From: Marinirhabdus sp963799365
GTDB taxonomy: Bacteria; Bacteroidota; Bacteroidia; Flavobacteriales; Flavobacteriaceae
Assembly (NCBI GenBank): GCA_963799365.1
Contig: CAWCWV010000015.1
Coordinates: forward strand, 62,001 to 126,000
Direction: 5' to 3'
DNA length: 64,000 nucleotides
Made by a program: the position numbers and the translations under genes
Shown here: in pieces, positions 45,497 through 53,548 of the stretch
Position numbering within the stretch: the stretch's first letter is position 1
Layout of the letters: every line of letters starts with the position of its first letter
Notes under the pieces: model-generated
What the model saw: only the letters and a program-made list of their open reading frames with translations
What the model was told of the DNA's origin: nothing
Databases searched by the model: none

Positions 45497-45925
45497 TTAT
45501 TGGTTTTTGCCATTGCCCTCACCCTCTATCCCTAAAGGGATGTCCACGCTCAAATGGGTTTTAATAATACTAACTACAGCTTCGTAATTATTTAAAACTT
45601 GTTCATTTGTAAACCTTAATTCTGAAACTCCTAAGTTTTTTAAATAATCTGTTCTTTCTAAATCTTTTTCAATTTGTTCTTTTTTAATATGATAACCTCC
45701 GTCAACTTCTATGGATAATCGCAATCCGTGGCAATAAAAGTCCAGAACATATCCAGCGATAGGATGTTGCCTTCTAAACTTAAAGCCCATTGGTTTGGTT
45801 TTAAGATAATCCCAAATTTTCTTTTCTAGCTCGGTCATATTTTCTCGAAGCTTTACGGCATTTCTAAATACTTTTGGTGTAGCACCATCGTGCATTCCAG
45901 ATATTTTAAGTGGATCTTTCTTCAT
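45497..45925 (-). CDS. DUF559/Vsr-like endonuclease-domain protein (copy 1)
   Basis: 142 residues. It is a DUF559 protein of the PD-(D/E)XK/Vsr-like nuclease fold: FRRQHPIAGYVLDFYC with the metal-site Asp, then LRLSIEVDGGYH with Glu and Asp. The family is thought to cut DNA; its biological role is unknown. It is identical to copy 2 at all but two residues, so a duplication is recent. Its ATG overlaps the stop of a truncated DUF6090 frame (ATGA), and palindromic elements of inverted orientation lie at both ends (45510-45557, inside its 3' end, and 45941-45975, upstream). Confidence 0.9.
   Translation of the reverse strand: MKKDPLKISGMHDGATPKVFRNAVKLRENMTELEKKIWDYLKTKPMGFKFRRQHPIAGYVLDFYCHGLRLSIEVDGGYHIKKEQIEKDLERTDYLKNLGVSELRFTNEQVLNNYEAVVSIIKTHLSVDIPLGIEGEGNGKNQ
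45510..45557. repeat. palindromic element at the 3' end of DUF559 copy 1
   Basis: Arms CCATT / AATGG enclose GCCCTCACCCTC and CCCTAAAGGG. It encodes the C-terminal residues of the DUF559 protein. It is inverted relative to the element at 45941-45975. Confidence 0.7.
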
Positions 45926-46092
45926 ATAAGTACTGTTTTAGAAAACCCGCCCTTTAGGGTTGGGGCAAGGTTTTCGGCAATCAAAATACCAATCACCACA
46001 AGGATAATTTCGCCAATGGCGTAGAGGAGGTATTTAGAGAACCTGTTTTCTCCAATCAAGCGTTGACGAATATGGCGGAAGAATTTTATCAT
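45922..46092 (-). pseudogene. DUF6090 5' fragment (56 codons) fused to palindromic element
   Basis: The frame starts like a complete paralogue (MIKFFRHIRQRLIGENRFSK, full membrane helix to GILIA) and then switches, exactly at an element with arms GAAAACC / GGTTTTC (45941-45975), to ENLAPTLKGGFSKTVLI. Its stop overlaps the DUF559 start (ATGA). Everything beyond the membrane helix of DUF6090 is missing. It may be a dead 5' remnant or a short membrane peptide that couples translation of the nuclease gene. Confidence 0.85.
45941..45975. repeat. palindromic element between DUF6090 fragment and DUF559 copy 1
   Basis: 35 bp: arm GAAAACC, core GCCCTTTAGGGTTGGGGC, arm GGTTTTC. The core read on the minus strand is GCCCCAACCCTAAAGGGC. 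Confidence 0.85.
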
Positions 46093-46095
46093 TAG

Positions 46096-46857
46096 TTATT
46101 TATTCTGAGATGCTTCATTTATAATCTGAATAAGTTCATTTGCCTTTGCTTTTGTACTTTCCACGTACGCTACTCCAATCGTTTTTCTACCAATATTAGC
46201 CCTAAGATAATTTCTACCACGATTCGTCTCAATCATCGCAATAAGGGCTTGTTTTCGCTTAGATTCGGGTTCTGCATACGGAAGTTTTGTTGTAATCTCG
46301 TCATTAAAAGAGATATGTATTTCGTATGCATCGGTATAAAACCAATACTCATCATCAGTTATGGTGCGCTCCCTATCGAAGTCGATGTAGGCATAGAACC
46401 TTGTAGCTACATCGGCATAGTATTCATTGATGGCATTATTCAACTCTTTCGATCTTAATTCGCCTGCCAGTCCAGAATTTTTAATTTTCTGGTATGTCTG
46501 ATCTACGATTGTATGTGATTCATAATAACTGGTAATCATAGGCACTATCGAATCTATGGGGAGCATTTTATAGTCCTTGTCTGTAAATATCGTGGAGTTA
46601 GTATTTATTTGTTTTTTAAAATTTTGGATGATTCTTTCATACGCATTTACATCGTTCTTCAAATCGATTGACATACTTTTAAGGTAGCTATTAATTTTGT
46701 CATCTTGTTTTCTATTCTCATTCCAGTTATTGATTTGCAGCGCGATCAAAATCCCGATAACAACTAGAACGATTTCGCCTATGGCATACAGCATATATTT
46801 AGAAAATCTGTTTTCTCTTATAAGGTGCTGACGGATATTTCGGAATAGTTTAATCAT
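46096..46857 (-). CDS. DUF6090 family membrane protein (D19)
   Basis: 253 residues. SKY-type anchor (ENRFSKYMLYAIGEI). In place of the SSG motif it has VDQTYQKIKNSGLAGELRSKELNN, shared with D6 (IKDQSYQKVLNAG), and both have an acidic mid-region with a DDxxW-type segment (ITDDEYWF here). Together they form a second subgroup. Its start overlaps D18 by 8 bp and its stop lies 3 bp before the fragment at 46092. Confidence 0.86.
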   Translation of the reverse strand: MIKLFRNIRQHLIRENRFSKYMLYAIGEIVLVVIGILIALQINNWNENRKQDDKINSYLKSMSIDLKNDVNAYERIIQNFKKQINTNSTIFTDKDYKMLPIDSIVPMITSYYESHTIVDQTYQKIKNSGLAGELRSKELNNAINEYYADVATRFYAYIDFDRERTITDDEYWFYTDAYEIHISFNDEITTKLPYAEPESKRKQALIAMIETNRGRNYLRANIGRKTIGVAYVESTKAKANELIQIINEASQNK

Positions 46858-47614
46858 CTTTGTGTGCTAGTATAGTTTGTGTTTGTTGTACGATATCCTT
46901 CGCCAATGAATCCAGACTGTGATAATGGGCTATCATCACACTATTCCAAAAGTATTTACCCTGGTAAAGGTTTTCAAATTCTAGGTGCTTTATTACCTGG
47001 GCATAGTTGCTATCGTAAGGTTGTGATTTTTGTTTCACATTCATGTTATTATACGCATTTACATTCTGCATAGAAATATTCTTGTACAAGTAAGGAATAA
47101 GCAATGATTGGGCTTGATGGTCTTGATTTTTAAAATCTTCGTCAGAATCTTCTAGCATTTGCAACCAAGTGTAGAGGCTTTGTTTTAACATTTTGTCGGT
47201 AATAAGTCCAAGTTTTCCTGAACTAATGAGCTCCTGGATAGTGCTGTTGGCAGGATTGTAATTGCCATATTTCAATGAGCGACTAATAATGCTATCTAAG
47301 TCAGTATATTCAATTTCGGGATCCGTATCGTTGGTGATATTTATAATATTACGAACATAGCGGTTCGCGCTTTCTAAATCGATAATTCGCTGTTGCAATA
47401 CCACACGATTTTCGGCAAACTCCTCTCGAAGCTCCTGTAGTTTGTAGTGGGACTCGGCATGCTTTTTTTTAGTTTCATTCCAATTATTAATCTGTAACGC
47501 AATCAGTATCCCAATCACCACGAGGATGATTTCACCTATGGCATAGAGCATATATTTTGAAAAGCGATTTTCTCCAATCAAGCGCTGTCTTATGTTACGG
47601 AAGAATTTAATCAT
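46850..47614 (-). CDS. DUF6090 family membrane protein (D18)
   Basis: 254 residues from ATG 47614; an ATG ten codons upstream lies inside D17 and would add a basic tail. SKY-type anchor. It carries NPANSTIQELISSGKLGLITDKMLKQ and SLLIPYLYKNI, placing it near the PTFDP subgroup. It overlaps both neighbours by 8 bp. Confidence 0.86.
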   Translation of the reverse strand: MIKFFRNIRQRLIGENRFSKYMLYAIGEIILVVIGILIALQINNWNETKKKHAESHYKLQELREEFAENRVVLQQRIIDLESANRYVRNIINITNDTDPEIEYTDLDSIISRSLKYGNYNPANSTIQELISSGKLGLITDKMLKQSLYTWLQMLEDSDEDFKNQDHQAQSLLIPYLYKNISMQNVNAYNNMNVKQKSQPYDSNYAQVIKHLEFENLYQGKYFWNSVMIAHYHSLDSLAKDIVQQTQTILAHKDD

Positions 47615-48371
47615 ACTTGGTTTTTTCAATAATTTCTTCGTCAATATCCGCTATCAGCGCTACTACTTTAGCGCGTAGTTTTCTGTAGTGAAATGAAATT
47701 AACAACAGCGATCTGTTTTTTAAAGATTTAAAATAGTAGAGGAACTCCTGGTCGTTCTTAAGTGATGGAAAATTTAATGGATGTAAACTGCCCGGAAATC
47801 CAGGACTTTGAGTATCGTAATTATACGATTCTTCAAAACGGGTAGCAAGTACCGTGGTGTACCCACGCTCAATCTCAAGTAGATGCATTTCTTGTTGTGC
47901 CAGGAAAAAATTATACTCAGCATCGTACACGTCGATGATATTCTTTCGTAAAACATCGTTAGCAATTAGAGTTATTCCTTGAGATTTAAGTGTTTCAAAG
48001 GCGCTTGTGCTGTATTGAAATCTAGTGGGCGTCATCGCATCACTAAACCAACTAGCTATTGTATCTAAATTCTTTGGTTTTTCCGTTCGTAAATATTTGA
48101 ATATCGAATCAGTTTTTGTAATCCCTCTTTTTGTGTATTTGATGTTAAAATCAATATCTGCCAGATCTGCTGTCAATCCTTCTTTTAATGAAGTCAGCAT
48201 TTGCAGTTCAAATTCAGAAGTAATTCTGTCTTCATTCCAATTATTAATTTGGAGTGCAATCAGTATACCTATGACCACTAGTACAATTTCACCGATAGCG
48301 TAAAGTACGTATTTTGAAAGGCGATTTTCGATTACTAATCGTTGACGTATTTTTCGAAAAAATTTTATCAT
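47607..48371 (-). CDS. DUF6090 family membrane protein (D17)
   Basis: 254 residues. SKY-type anchor with Phe-Arg-Lys start (MIKFFRKIRQRLVIENRLSK). The motif reads FETLKSQGITLIANDVLRKN, closest to D14 (FENLKTIGLNTLSNDSLRI). Downstream is a helical region with several Tyr residues. The start overlaps the D16 stop by 4 bp (ATGA). Confidence 0.86.
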   Translation of the reverse strand: MIKFFRKIRQRLVIENRLSKYVLYAIGEIVLVVIGILIALQINNWNEDRITSEFELQMLTSLKEGLTADLADIDFNIKYTKRGITKTDSIFKYLRTEKPKNLDTIASWFSDAMTPTRFQYSTSAFETLKSQGITLIANDVLRKNIIDVYDAEYNFFLAQQEMHLLEIERGYTTVLATRFEESYNYDTQSPGFPGSLHPLNFPSLKNDQEFLYYFKSLKNRSLLLISFHYRKLRAKVVALIADIDEEIIEKTKYD

Positions 48372-49177
48372 TGGTTTTCAGCTGTTTCCGAGGTAATTAA
48401 ATCTATTATTTCCTGAGTTTTATTCCTAACACCAATGGACTGTTCATTTGTGTAAGGTGTCATACCAAGTAATCGAGTGACATGATCTTCGAAGTTGGGG
48501 TGGTTTAAAAGATTCTCGAAATTAGCTTTAGGCACTAAATTTTTTAATTCGGAAAAATCACTGAGACTTTCACCAATGGTGAATCTAGATCTTAATTCTT
48601 CATCAAATAAAAACTGAGTCGTAAAACCACCTATTTGATATTGGTCGATTAAAAAAGCGTAAAATTCTTCTTCAGTAAACCTAAAAATGTTCAATTCTTC
48701 TTCATTGAGTTCTTTTAAAAAACTCGAATATGAAGATATTCTGTTCCGTAAAGTGGTGTTATCTATTAAATATAGTTTACCTGCATTTATCAACTCATTA
48801 CTTACACCTAGCTGAGGGTCAAAGGTAGGTCTCATAGTTGCACGTGAAAGATGATAATCTATACTATCTGTTGTGATATTTTGAGGACGTTTATGGATAT
48901 AATTTAAAAGTGAAATACACGATTTAATAACATCATTTCTAAGGCTAATCTTACTTTCTATTTGCTGCAAATTACTTTCATATTCTGCCAATAACTGCGT
49001 TAATATAAGTTGTTCTTGTTGCGCGTTTTTTTTATGCTCATTCCAATTATTAATCTGCAATGCAATTAAAATCCCAATCACTACGAGGATTATTTCTCCA
49101 ATGGCATAGAGTAGATATTTAGAGAACCTGTTTTCTTCAATAAGTCGTTGCCGTATATGTCTAAAGAATTTTATCAT
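48368..49177 (-). CDS. DUF6090 family membrane protein (D16, PTFDP subgroup)
   Basis: 269 residues. SKY-type anchor (EENRFSKYLLYAIGEI). Subgroup motifs are SNLQQIESKISLRND, RPTFDP and LINAGKLYLIDNTTLRN. The C-terminus is extended relative to other copies (FEDHVTRLLGMTPYTNEQ). It begins 4 bp after D15. Confidence 0.86.
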   Translation of the reverse strand: MIKFFRHIRQRLIEENRFSKYLLYAIGEIILVVIGILIALQINNWNEHKKNAQQEQLILTQLLAEYESNLQQIESKISLRNDVIKSCISLLNYIHKRPQNITTDSIDYHLSRATMRPTFDPQLGVSNELINAGKLYLIDNTTLRNRISSYSSFLKELNEEELNIFRFTEEEFYAFLIDQYQIGGFTTQFLFDEELRSRFTIGESLSDFSELKNLVPKANFENLLNHPNFEDHVTRLLGMTPYTNEQSIGVRNKTQEIIDLITSETAENQ

Positions 49178-49181
49178 AAAT

Positions 49182-50003
49182 TTATTCTTCTTTATCTTTT
49201 TTCTTTACCTTTTTTGAAGATGCATTTTCAACATTCAATTCAGATTGTATCAGTTGTATCATAGATTCTATTTCACTATGCAGATTTTTTCTATATCCCT
49301 GGGCTTCATTTGTAAGTACAGATTTTATACCCATAAGATTTCGCACTTTAGGTCTGGACATAATATCTATATAATCATTTTCTGGACCTAGAGTGATATT
49401 GAAATTAGGTAACTTAAATTTTACTAAGTGTAGGAAGTTTACATCTTCAACACAAATTTCATCAATTCTCATTTGGTGTACATTCATTCTGTCCAAGATG
49501 AGCCGTTCCAGATTTATAGTGTTAGCTTCTAAAAGACTTAAACGGTTTCTAATTTCGGTATTCTTTATTAGTGCAATGTTACCAGCGTTTTTTAAATCTG
49601 AATACGTATTAATTACTGGCACTTGAATTTCAAAATCCCAAAATGCTTTATTAAAATATTCTGTAGTTTTATCCTTGTCCTGTAACAAAACTACTAATGA
49701 ATCATTTTGTAAAACAGTTTCAATAATGTCCAGATAATATTGCTCGCTTGCGATATATGTATTCGAAAATTGTTTAGCAGATTGTAAGTCTCTATGTAAT
49801 GTAGTAAGGATTTCTATTTCTACATTTTTCTCTATGCTGCTTTTATTCCAATTATTAATCTGCAACGCAATCAAAATACCAATCACTACGAGGATAATTT
49901 CGCCAATGGCGTAGAGGAGGTACCTGCCTGCCGGCGAGGCAGGTTTCGAGAAACGGCTTTCAGCAATCAAGCGTTTACGAATATGGCGGAAGAATTTTAT
50001 CAT
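49182..50003 (-). CDS. DUF6090 family membrane protein (D15) with in-frame palindrome insertion
   Basis: 273 residues from ATG 50003 (the frame back to 50033 enters DUF559). The anchor is interrupted just before the membrane helix: SRFSK-PASPAGR-YLLYAIGEI, where all other copies have SKY joined directly. The extra codons come from the palindrome CCTGCC ... GGCAGG at 49923-49943. The remainder matches D3 (HQMRIDEI and VNFLHLVK against HQIRIDNI and INFIPLVK), a third subgroup. A lysine-rich tail ends the protein. Confidence 0.86.
   Translation of the reverse strand: MIKFFRHIRKRLIAESRFSKPASPAGRYLLYAIGEIILVVIGILIALQINNWNKSSIEKNVEIEILTTLHRDLQSAKQFSNTYIASEQYYLDIIETVLQNDSLVVLLQDKDKTTEYFNKAFWDFEIQVPVINTYSDLKNAGNIALIKNTEIRNRLSLLEANTINLERLILDRMNVHQMRIDEICVEDVNFLHLVKFKLPNFNITLGPENDYIDIMSRPKVRNLMGIKSVLTNEAQGYRKNLHSEIESMIQLIQSELNVENASSKKVKKKDKEE
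49923..49943. repeat. CCTGCC/GGCAGG palindrome inserted in a coding sequence (D15)
   Basis: A 21-bp imperfect palindrome inside the anchor-coding segment of D15, absent from the other intact paralogues. The reading frame is kept. An identical copy is at 50544-50564. Confidence 0.9.
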
Positions 50004-50007
50004 TTGA

Positions 50008-50436
50008 TTATTGGTTTTTGCCATTGCCCTCACCCTCTATCCCTAAAGGGATGTCCACGCTCAAATGGGTTTTAATAATACTAACTACAGCTTCGTAATT
50101 ATTTAAAACTTGTTCATTTGTAAACCTTAATTCTGAAATTCCTAAGTTTTTTAAATAATCTGTTCTTTCTAAATCTTTTTCAATTTGTTCTTTTTTAATA
50201 TGATAACCTCCGTCAACTTCTATGGATAATCGCAATCCGTGGCAATAAAAGTCCAGAACATATCCAGCGATAGGATGTTGCCTTCTAAACTTAAAGCCCA
50301 TTGGTTTGGTTTTAAGATAATCCCAAATTTTCTTTTCTGGCTCGGTCATATTTTCTCGAAGCTTTACGGCATTTCTAAATACTTTTGGTGTAGCACCATC
50401 GTGCATTCCAGATATTTTAAGTGGATCTTTCTTCAT
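50008..50436 (-). CDS. DUF559/Vsr-like endonuclease-domain protein (copy 2)
   Basis: 142 residues, differing from copy 1 only by Leu/Glu to Pro near residue 34 and Val to Ile near residue 107. The nuclease-fold residues (VLDFYC, IEVDGGYH) are kept. Flanking palindromic elements lie at 50021-50068 (inside the 3' end) and 50452-50486 (upstream). It is coupled by ATGA overlap to a truncated DUF6090 frame and followed 4 bp later by D15. The whole unit of about 0.6 kb is a near-duplicate of the one at 45.5-46.1 kb. Confidence 0.9.
   Translation of the reverse strand: MKKDPLKISGMHDGATPKVFRNAVKLRENMTEPEKKIWDYLKTKPMGFKFRRQHPIAGYVLDFYCHGLRLSIEVDGGYHIKKEQIEKDLERTDYLKNLGISELRFTNEQVLNNYEAVVSIIKTHLSVDIPLGIEGEGNGKNQ
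50021..50068. repeat. palindromic element at the 3' end of DUF559 copy 2
   Basis: Same sequence and position within the gene as the element at 45510-45557 (arms CCATT / AATGG). Confidence 0.7.
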
Positions 50437-50451
50437 ATAAGTACTGTTTTA

Positions 50452-50486
50452 GAAAACCCGCCCTTTAGGGTTGGGGCAAGGTTTTC
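50452..50486. repeat. palindromic element between DUF6090 fragment and DUF559 copy 2
   Basis: Identical in layout to 45941-45975: arms GAAAACC / GGTTTTC around the GCCCTTTAGGGTTGGGGC core. Confidence 0.85.
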
Positions 50487-50543
50487 GGCAATCAAAATCC
50501 CAATCACTACGAGGATAATTTCGCCAATGGCGTAGAGGAGGTA

Positions 50544-50564
50544 CCTGCCTGCCGGCGAGGCAGG
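50544..50564. repeat. CCTGCC/GGCAGG palindrome in the DUF6090 fragment
   Basis: Second copy of the 21-bp palindrome found in D15, at the equivalent codon position of the 5' fragment. Confidence 0.9.
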
Positions 50565-50623
50565 TTTCGAGAAACGGCTTTCAGTAATCAAGCGTTTACG
50601 AATATGGCGGAAGAATTTTATCA

Positions 50624-52144
50624 TTATAAATAGTCTTGTGTGTTTTCAATTCCCAGCATTGGCAACCTTCTTTCGGGGGCTAATTCCAGAGCTTTTTGGT
50701 ATTGAACTTCGGCCTCTTTAAATCTTTTTTGCTCTACTAACCAGTCTGCATATAATTCGTGCGTTGGTTTCTGTATGTGCGGTGGACCATAACTATAACT
50801 AATCGTACTCTCAAGTTCGATGGATTTTTGAAAATGTTCTTCAGCTACAGCAAAATCCTTTTTTATAGTGGCGTGTAACCCTTTTAATTGCTGCAATCGT
50901 ATCTTGCTTTCAACTACGTCGGTTTGTGTAGCTTCTTCCCGGCTCACATTGGAACATACGCTCGCGCTCCCGTAATCCTGGACAAACGATTCTCTATCTA
51001 TATCCATTTCAACCTTGCTAAGTATCGTCTCTAGTTTCATTGTATCCTTGGCGGTATATGCTTTCATCCCTTCTAAAAAATGATATTGAGAGCGTATGGA
51101 TACATTAAGATCGCTGATGTCTACTGGAATTTCTGCAATATCACTAGTCCATTCATTGGTTTCAACCAAATAGGTGCCTTTCAGAAATACTAAATGAACC
51201 CGAGCTCTTACGGATGGTTTTTCGGTAACAAACACGCTCATTTCCTGAACCATTTCTTTTGCTTTCTCTGGTTGGTTATCTTGAAGATATCCATATTCCA
51301 ACCAGTGAAAAGCGTGATATCCACGGGCATCGTTATCGAGTTCTTTGCTTGTCATTTTGTTCAAACTGGCCTGGTACGAATCTATATTCGATGCAATTAC
51401 ATGGTCCCACATTCCCATAGCTACAAATATGTGAGATGGCATGTGTAACGCATGACTTGCATCGGGAGCTACTGTAGCGTAGGCGTGGGCGGCATCCAAT
51501 GCCATCGTGGCGTGTTTTGGATCGTCATAGGAGTGAATTAGGTAATGTAATGCTCCGGGGTGTTTTGGATTTTCTTTTAAAATGCCTTCCGCTATTTTGG
51601 CTCCTTTACCATATACGGTATCATCACGACCCTCTTCAACAGAACCTAGCAAGGAGAGGGCATAAAATGCTGCAACTTCATGATTTTTCGGGTACTTTTT
51701 ACTAAGTTTTGCCATATATTCTGAATAGGCTACATCCCGATTATGCTTTTCCATTTTCGGTTTGTATAAAATCTGAACAGCTGTAATTAAATCCTGTTCT
51801 AATTGGCTGCATTTTTTTTCATAATCGAATTCGTTAAGCTTGTTAACTACTTTTGTAGCGCTTTCAAAATCTTGTTCAGACCATAAACTATGGTTATAGG
51901 ACATTGCCTCTCCCCAATATGTCATTGGCATTTCTGGATCTAATTTTTGTGCCTCCTGAAAAGCTTCACGAGCATCTTCATATTCGAATGAGTGGAGTAG
52001 GAGCAGCCCCTTTTCAAATAATGGTTTCGCTTTGGAAGCTCCTGTTATTTCGATGCGAACCTCACCTAGTTGGTTCCTTTCCTCTTGTGAATTGTTACAA
52101 GATAAAAAACATAGTATGGTGGTGATAAAACAGATATATTTCAT
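50624..52144 (-). CDS. TPR-repeat lipoprotein
   Basis: 506 residues from ATG 52144 (MKYICFITTILCFLSC). A lipoprotein signal ends at Cys16; an upstream ATG at 52243 would hide this signal and is rejected. Tetratricopeptide-like helices occupy most of the chain, with the clearest repeats near the start (GLLLLHSFEYEDAREAFQEA) and end (ADWLVEQKRFKEAEVQYQKA). In between are HxxxH-rich helices (HYLIHSYDDPKHA, HALHMPSHIF). It is likely anchored in the envelope as a protein-protein scaffold. It is unrelated to DUF6090 but lies in the same run, and its stop overlaps the start of a DUF6090 fragment. Confidence 0.82.
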   Translation of the reverse strand: MKYICFITTILCFLSCNNSQEERNQLGEVRIEITGASKAKPLFEKGLLLLHSFEYEDAREAFQEAQKLDPEMPMTYWGEAMSYNHSLWSEQDFESATKVVNKLNEFDYEKKCSQLEQDLITAVQILYKPKMEKHNRDVAYSEYMAKLSKKYPKNHEVAAFYALSLLGSVEEGRDDTVYGKGAKIAEGILKENPKHPGALHYLIHSYDDPKHATMALDAAHAYATVAPDASHALHMPSHIFVAMGMWDHVIASNIDSYQASLNKMTSKELDNDARGYHAFHWLEYGYLQDNQPEKAKEMVQEMSVFVTEKPSVRARVHLVFLKGTYLVETNEWTSDIAEIPVDISDLNVSIRSQYHFLEGMKAYTAKDTMKLETILSKVEMDIDRESFVQDYGSASVCSNVSREEATQTDVVESKIRLQQLKGLHATIKKDFAVAEEHFQKSIELESTISYSYGPPHIQKPTHELYADWLVEQKRFKEAEVQYQKALELAPERRLPMLGIENTQDYL

Positions 52145-52324
52145 GATACATAGGTTTAAATAATATATAATAGTCCCTAAAGGTATGATTTCTATTTGTT
52201 TAACTGTACTCCTAAGCTGCCAATGTCTTATTCTTGTAAACATATAGCATGTACTTTTTGTTTAATTCAGAAATAAATTTCGCAGTCAGCTTTTTCGACA
52301 TTTTTTCTGAAATATGTGATCATA

Positions 52325-52738
52325 CTATTTGGGTTCTATAATTAAAAATATGGCGGTGCTGTCTCCAATGTTTACTACTTCGTGCCAATCGATGCCTTCA
52401 TTGTAGAAATTCGTATCTGTAAGTACGTTTACTTCACGAATACCAGTGGTGTCGGTAATGCGGAAGGTGCTTCCCTGTATGGTATATCCAAAGTGCGAAG
52501 CATGGTAATGCCTTTCGTGCCCAATTCCTGGCGGGAATGTACATTTTAAGACTCTTATTTTTGGGTTGTCTTCGACGACTTTACAAACTGCCTGGTTTTC
52601 CCAACCTGCTTGTAGTGGGTCTGGCAAGGTAGTTTTGTTCTCGCACGCCATACAAGAGATAAGTATAGTGACTAGCACTATTATTTTTGTATGGTTTATT
52701 GCTTTTTGAAACAGTATTTTTAGAACGTTTAGTATCAT
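52325..52738 (-). CDS. cupin-fold lipoprotein
   Basis: 137 residues. A hydrophobic lead (about 17-31) ends in a lipobox-like CMAC. A single cupin domain follows, with motif 1 PPGIGHERHYHASHFGYTIQG (metal-binding His pair HxxHxH) and motif 2 near GIDWHEVVNIG. Cupins of this size bind a metal and small ligands, or act as simple enzymes; no substrate can be named. It is 15 bp downstream of D14 and 180 bp upstream of the TPR gene. Confidence 0.82.
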   Translation of the reverse strand: MILNVLKILFQKAINHTKIIVLVTILISCMACENKTTLPDPLQAGWENQAVCKVVEDNPKIRVLKCTFPPGIGHERHYHASHFGYTIQGSTFRITDTTGIREVNVLTDTNFYNEGIDWHEVVNIGDSTAIFLIIEPK

Positions 52739-52753
52739 TAAGTAGTGGTTTTG

Positions 52754-53530
52754 TTAGTTAGTTCTAGTACTCAATTCTTCTTCAATTCTTTGAATCAAGT
52801 TCTCTATTTCTTCAGCCGTTTTTGTTTGTTCATTTACTAGAAAGCTCCTACCCCAAAGGGTGAGTTGTAATGTTTTTAAAAGCTCGTTGTCTGCTAAAAA
52901 CGTGTCATACTCCTTTATTTTCAATTTGTACACTGTAATCGAATCAGAGCTTTTAAATCCATAACTTGTGGGGTCGTTATAATCTGCGTATAAATATTTA
53001 ATTTGATACGGAAACAATTGTTCACTAATATTAAAACTAGAGTTTATCATTCCGAAGTCATTTTCTAGGCGTTTTAATTCTAGTTGATATAAATTAGTGA
53101 TAGAAATTCGCAGACTGTCATTGGACAAGGTGTTTAATCCAATTGTTTTTAAGTTCTCAAAGGCACTGGTTTTAGTAATTACCTGAAAATCGCCGCCTGA
53201 ATCTGTAAACATTCTATAGATCGTATCTGAGTATGGTTTTTTATCAGCTATGTCATATACCAATTTTTGATTTGATGCAATTACTTCTTTATGCTTTTGA
53301 ATAGTTGCTTGTATATCGTTTTTGGTTTGCAATAAATCACTTCGCAGCTCCGTATAGATTTGTGTTTCTTGGTTTTTTGCCTTTCGATTTTCATTCCAGG
53401 TATTTATCTGCAATGCTATCAAAATACCAATCACCACAAGTATGATTTCGCCTATGGCGTAGAGCATGTATTTGCTGAATTTGCTTTCTATTACTAATCG
53501 TTTTCGAATTTTTCTAAAGAATTTTATCAT
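52754..53530 (-). CDS. DUF6090 family membrane protein (D14)
   Basis: 258 residues. SKY-type anchor (ESKFSKYMLYAIGEI, ending LQINTWNENRK). The motif FENLKTIGLNTLSNDSLRI lacks the SSG core, as in D17. The C-terminal half contains a long stretch with few charges (NISEQLFPYQIKYLYADY). It is followed by the cupin gene, the first non-DUF6090 cargo in this part. Confidence 0.86.
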   Translation of the reverse strand: MIKFFRKIRKRLVIESKFSKYMLYAIGEIILVVIGILIALQINTWNENRKAKNQETQIYTELRSDLLQTKNDIQATIQKHKEVIASNQKLVYDIADKKPYSDTIYRMFTDSGGDFQVITKTSAFENLKTIGLNTLSNDSLRISITNLYQLELKRLENDFGMINSSFNISEQLFPYQIKYLYADYNDPTSYGFKSSDSITVYKLKIKEYDTFLADNELLKTLQLTLWGRSFLVNEQTKTAEEIENLIQRIEEELSTRTN

Positions 53531-53548
53531 GGGTAGCTAGTTTTATTA

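Larger units (their letters stand above)
50433..50624 (-). pseudogene. DUF6090 5' fragment (63 codons) carrying the PASPAGR insertion
   Basis: It starts MIKFFRHIRKRLITESRFSK, includes the same PASPAGR insertion as D15, completes the membrane helix (GILIA) and then reads through a palindromic element as ENLAPTLKGGFSKTVLI. The start shares a base with the stop of the TPR gene (TAATG) and the stop overlaps the DUF559 start (ATGA). The shared insertion shows that D15 and this fragment descend from one 5' end. Confidence 0.85.

Noticed and set aside
45922..46092. Reading the truncated DUF6090 frames as toxin genes with DUF559 as partner
   Set aside because: A short membrane peptide coupled to a second gene is suggestive, but the peptide is simply the standard anchor of the family and nothing indicates toxicity.
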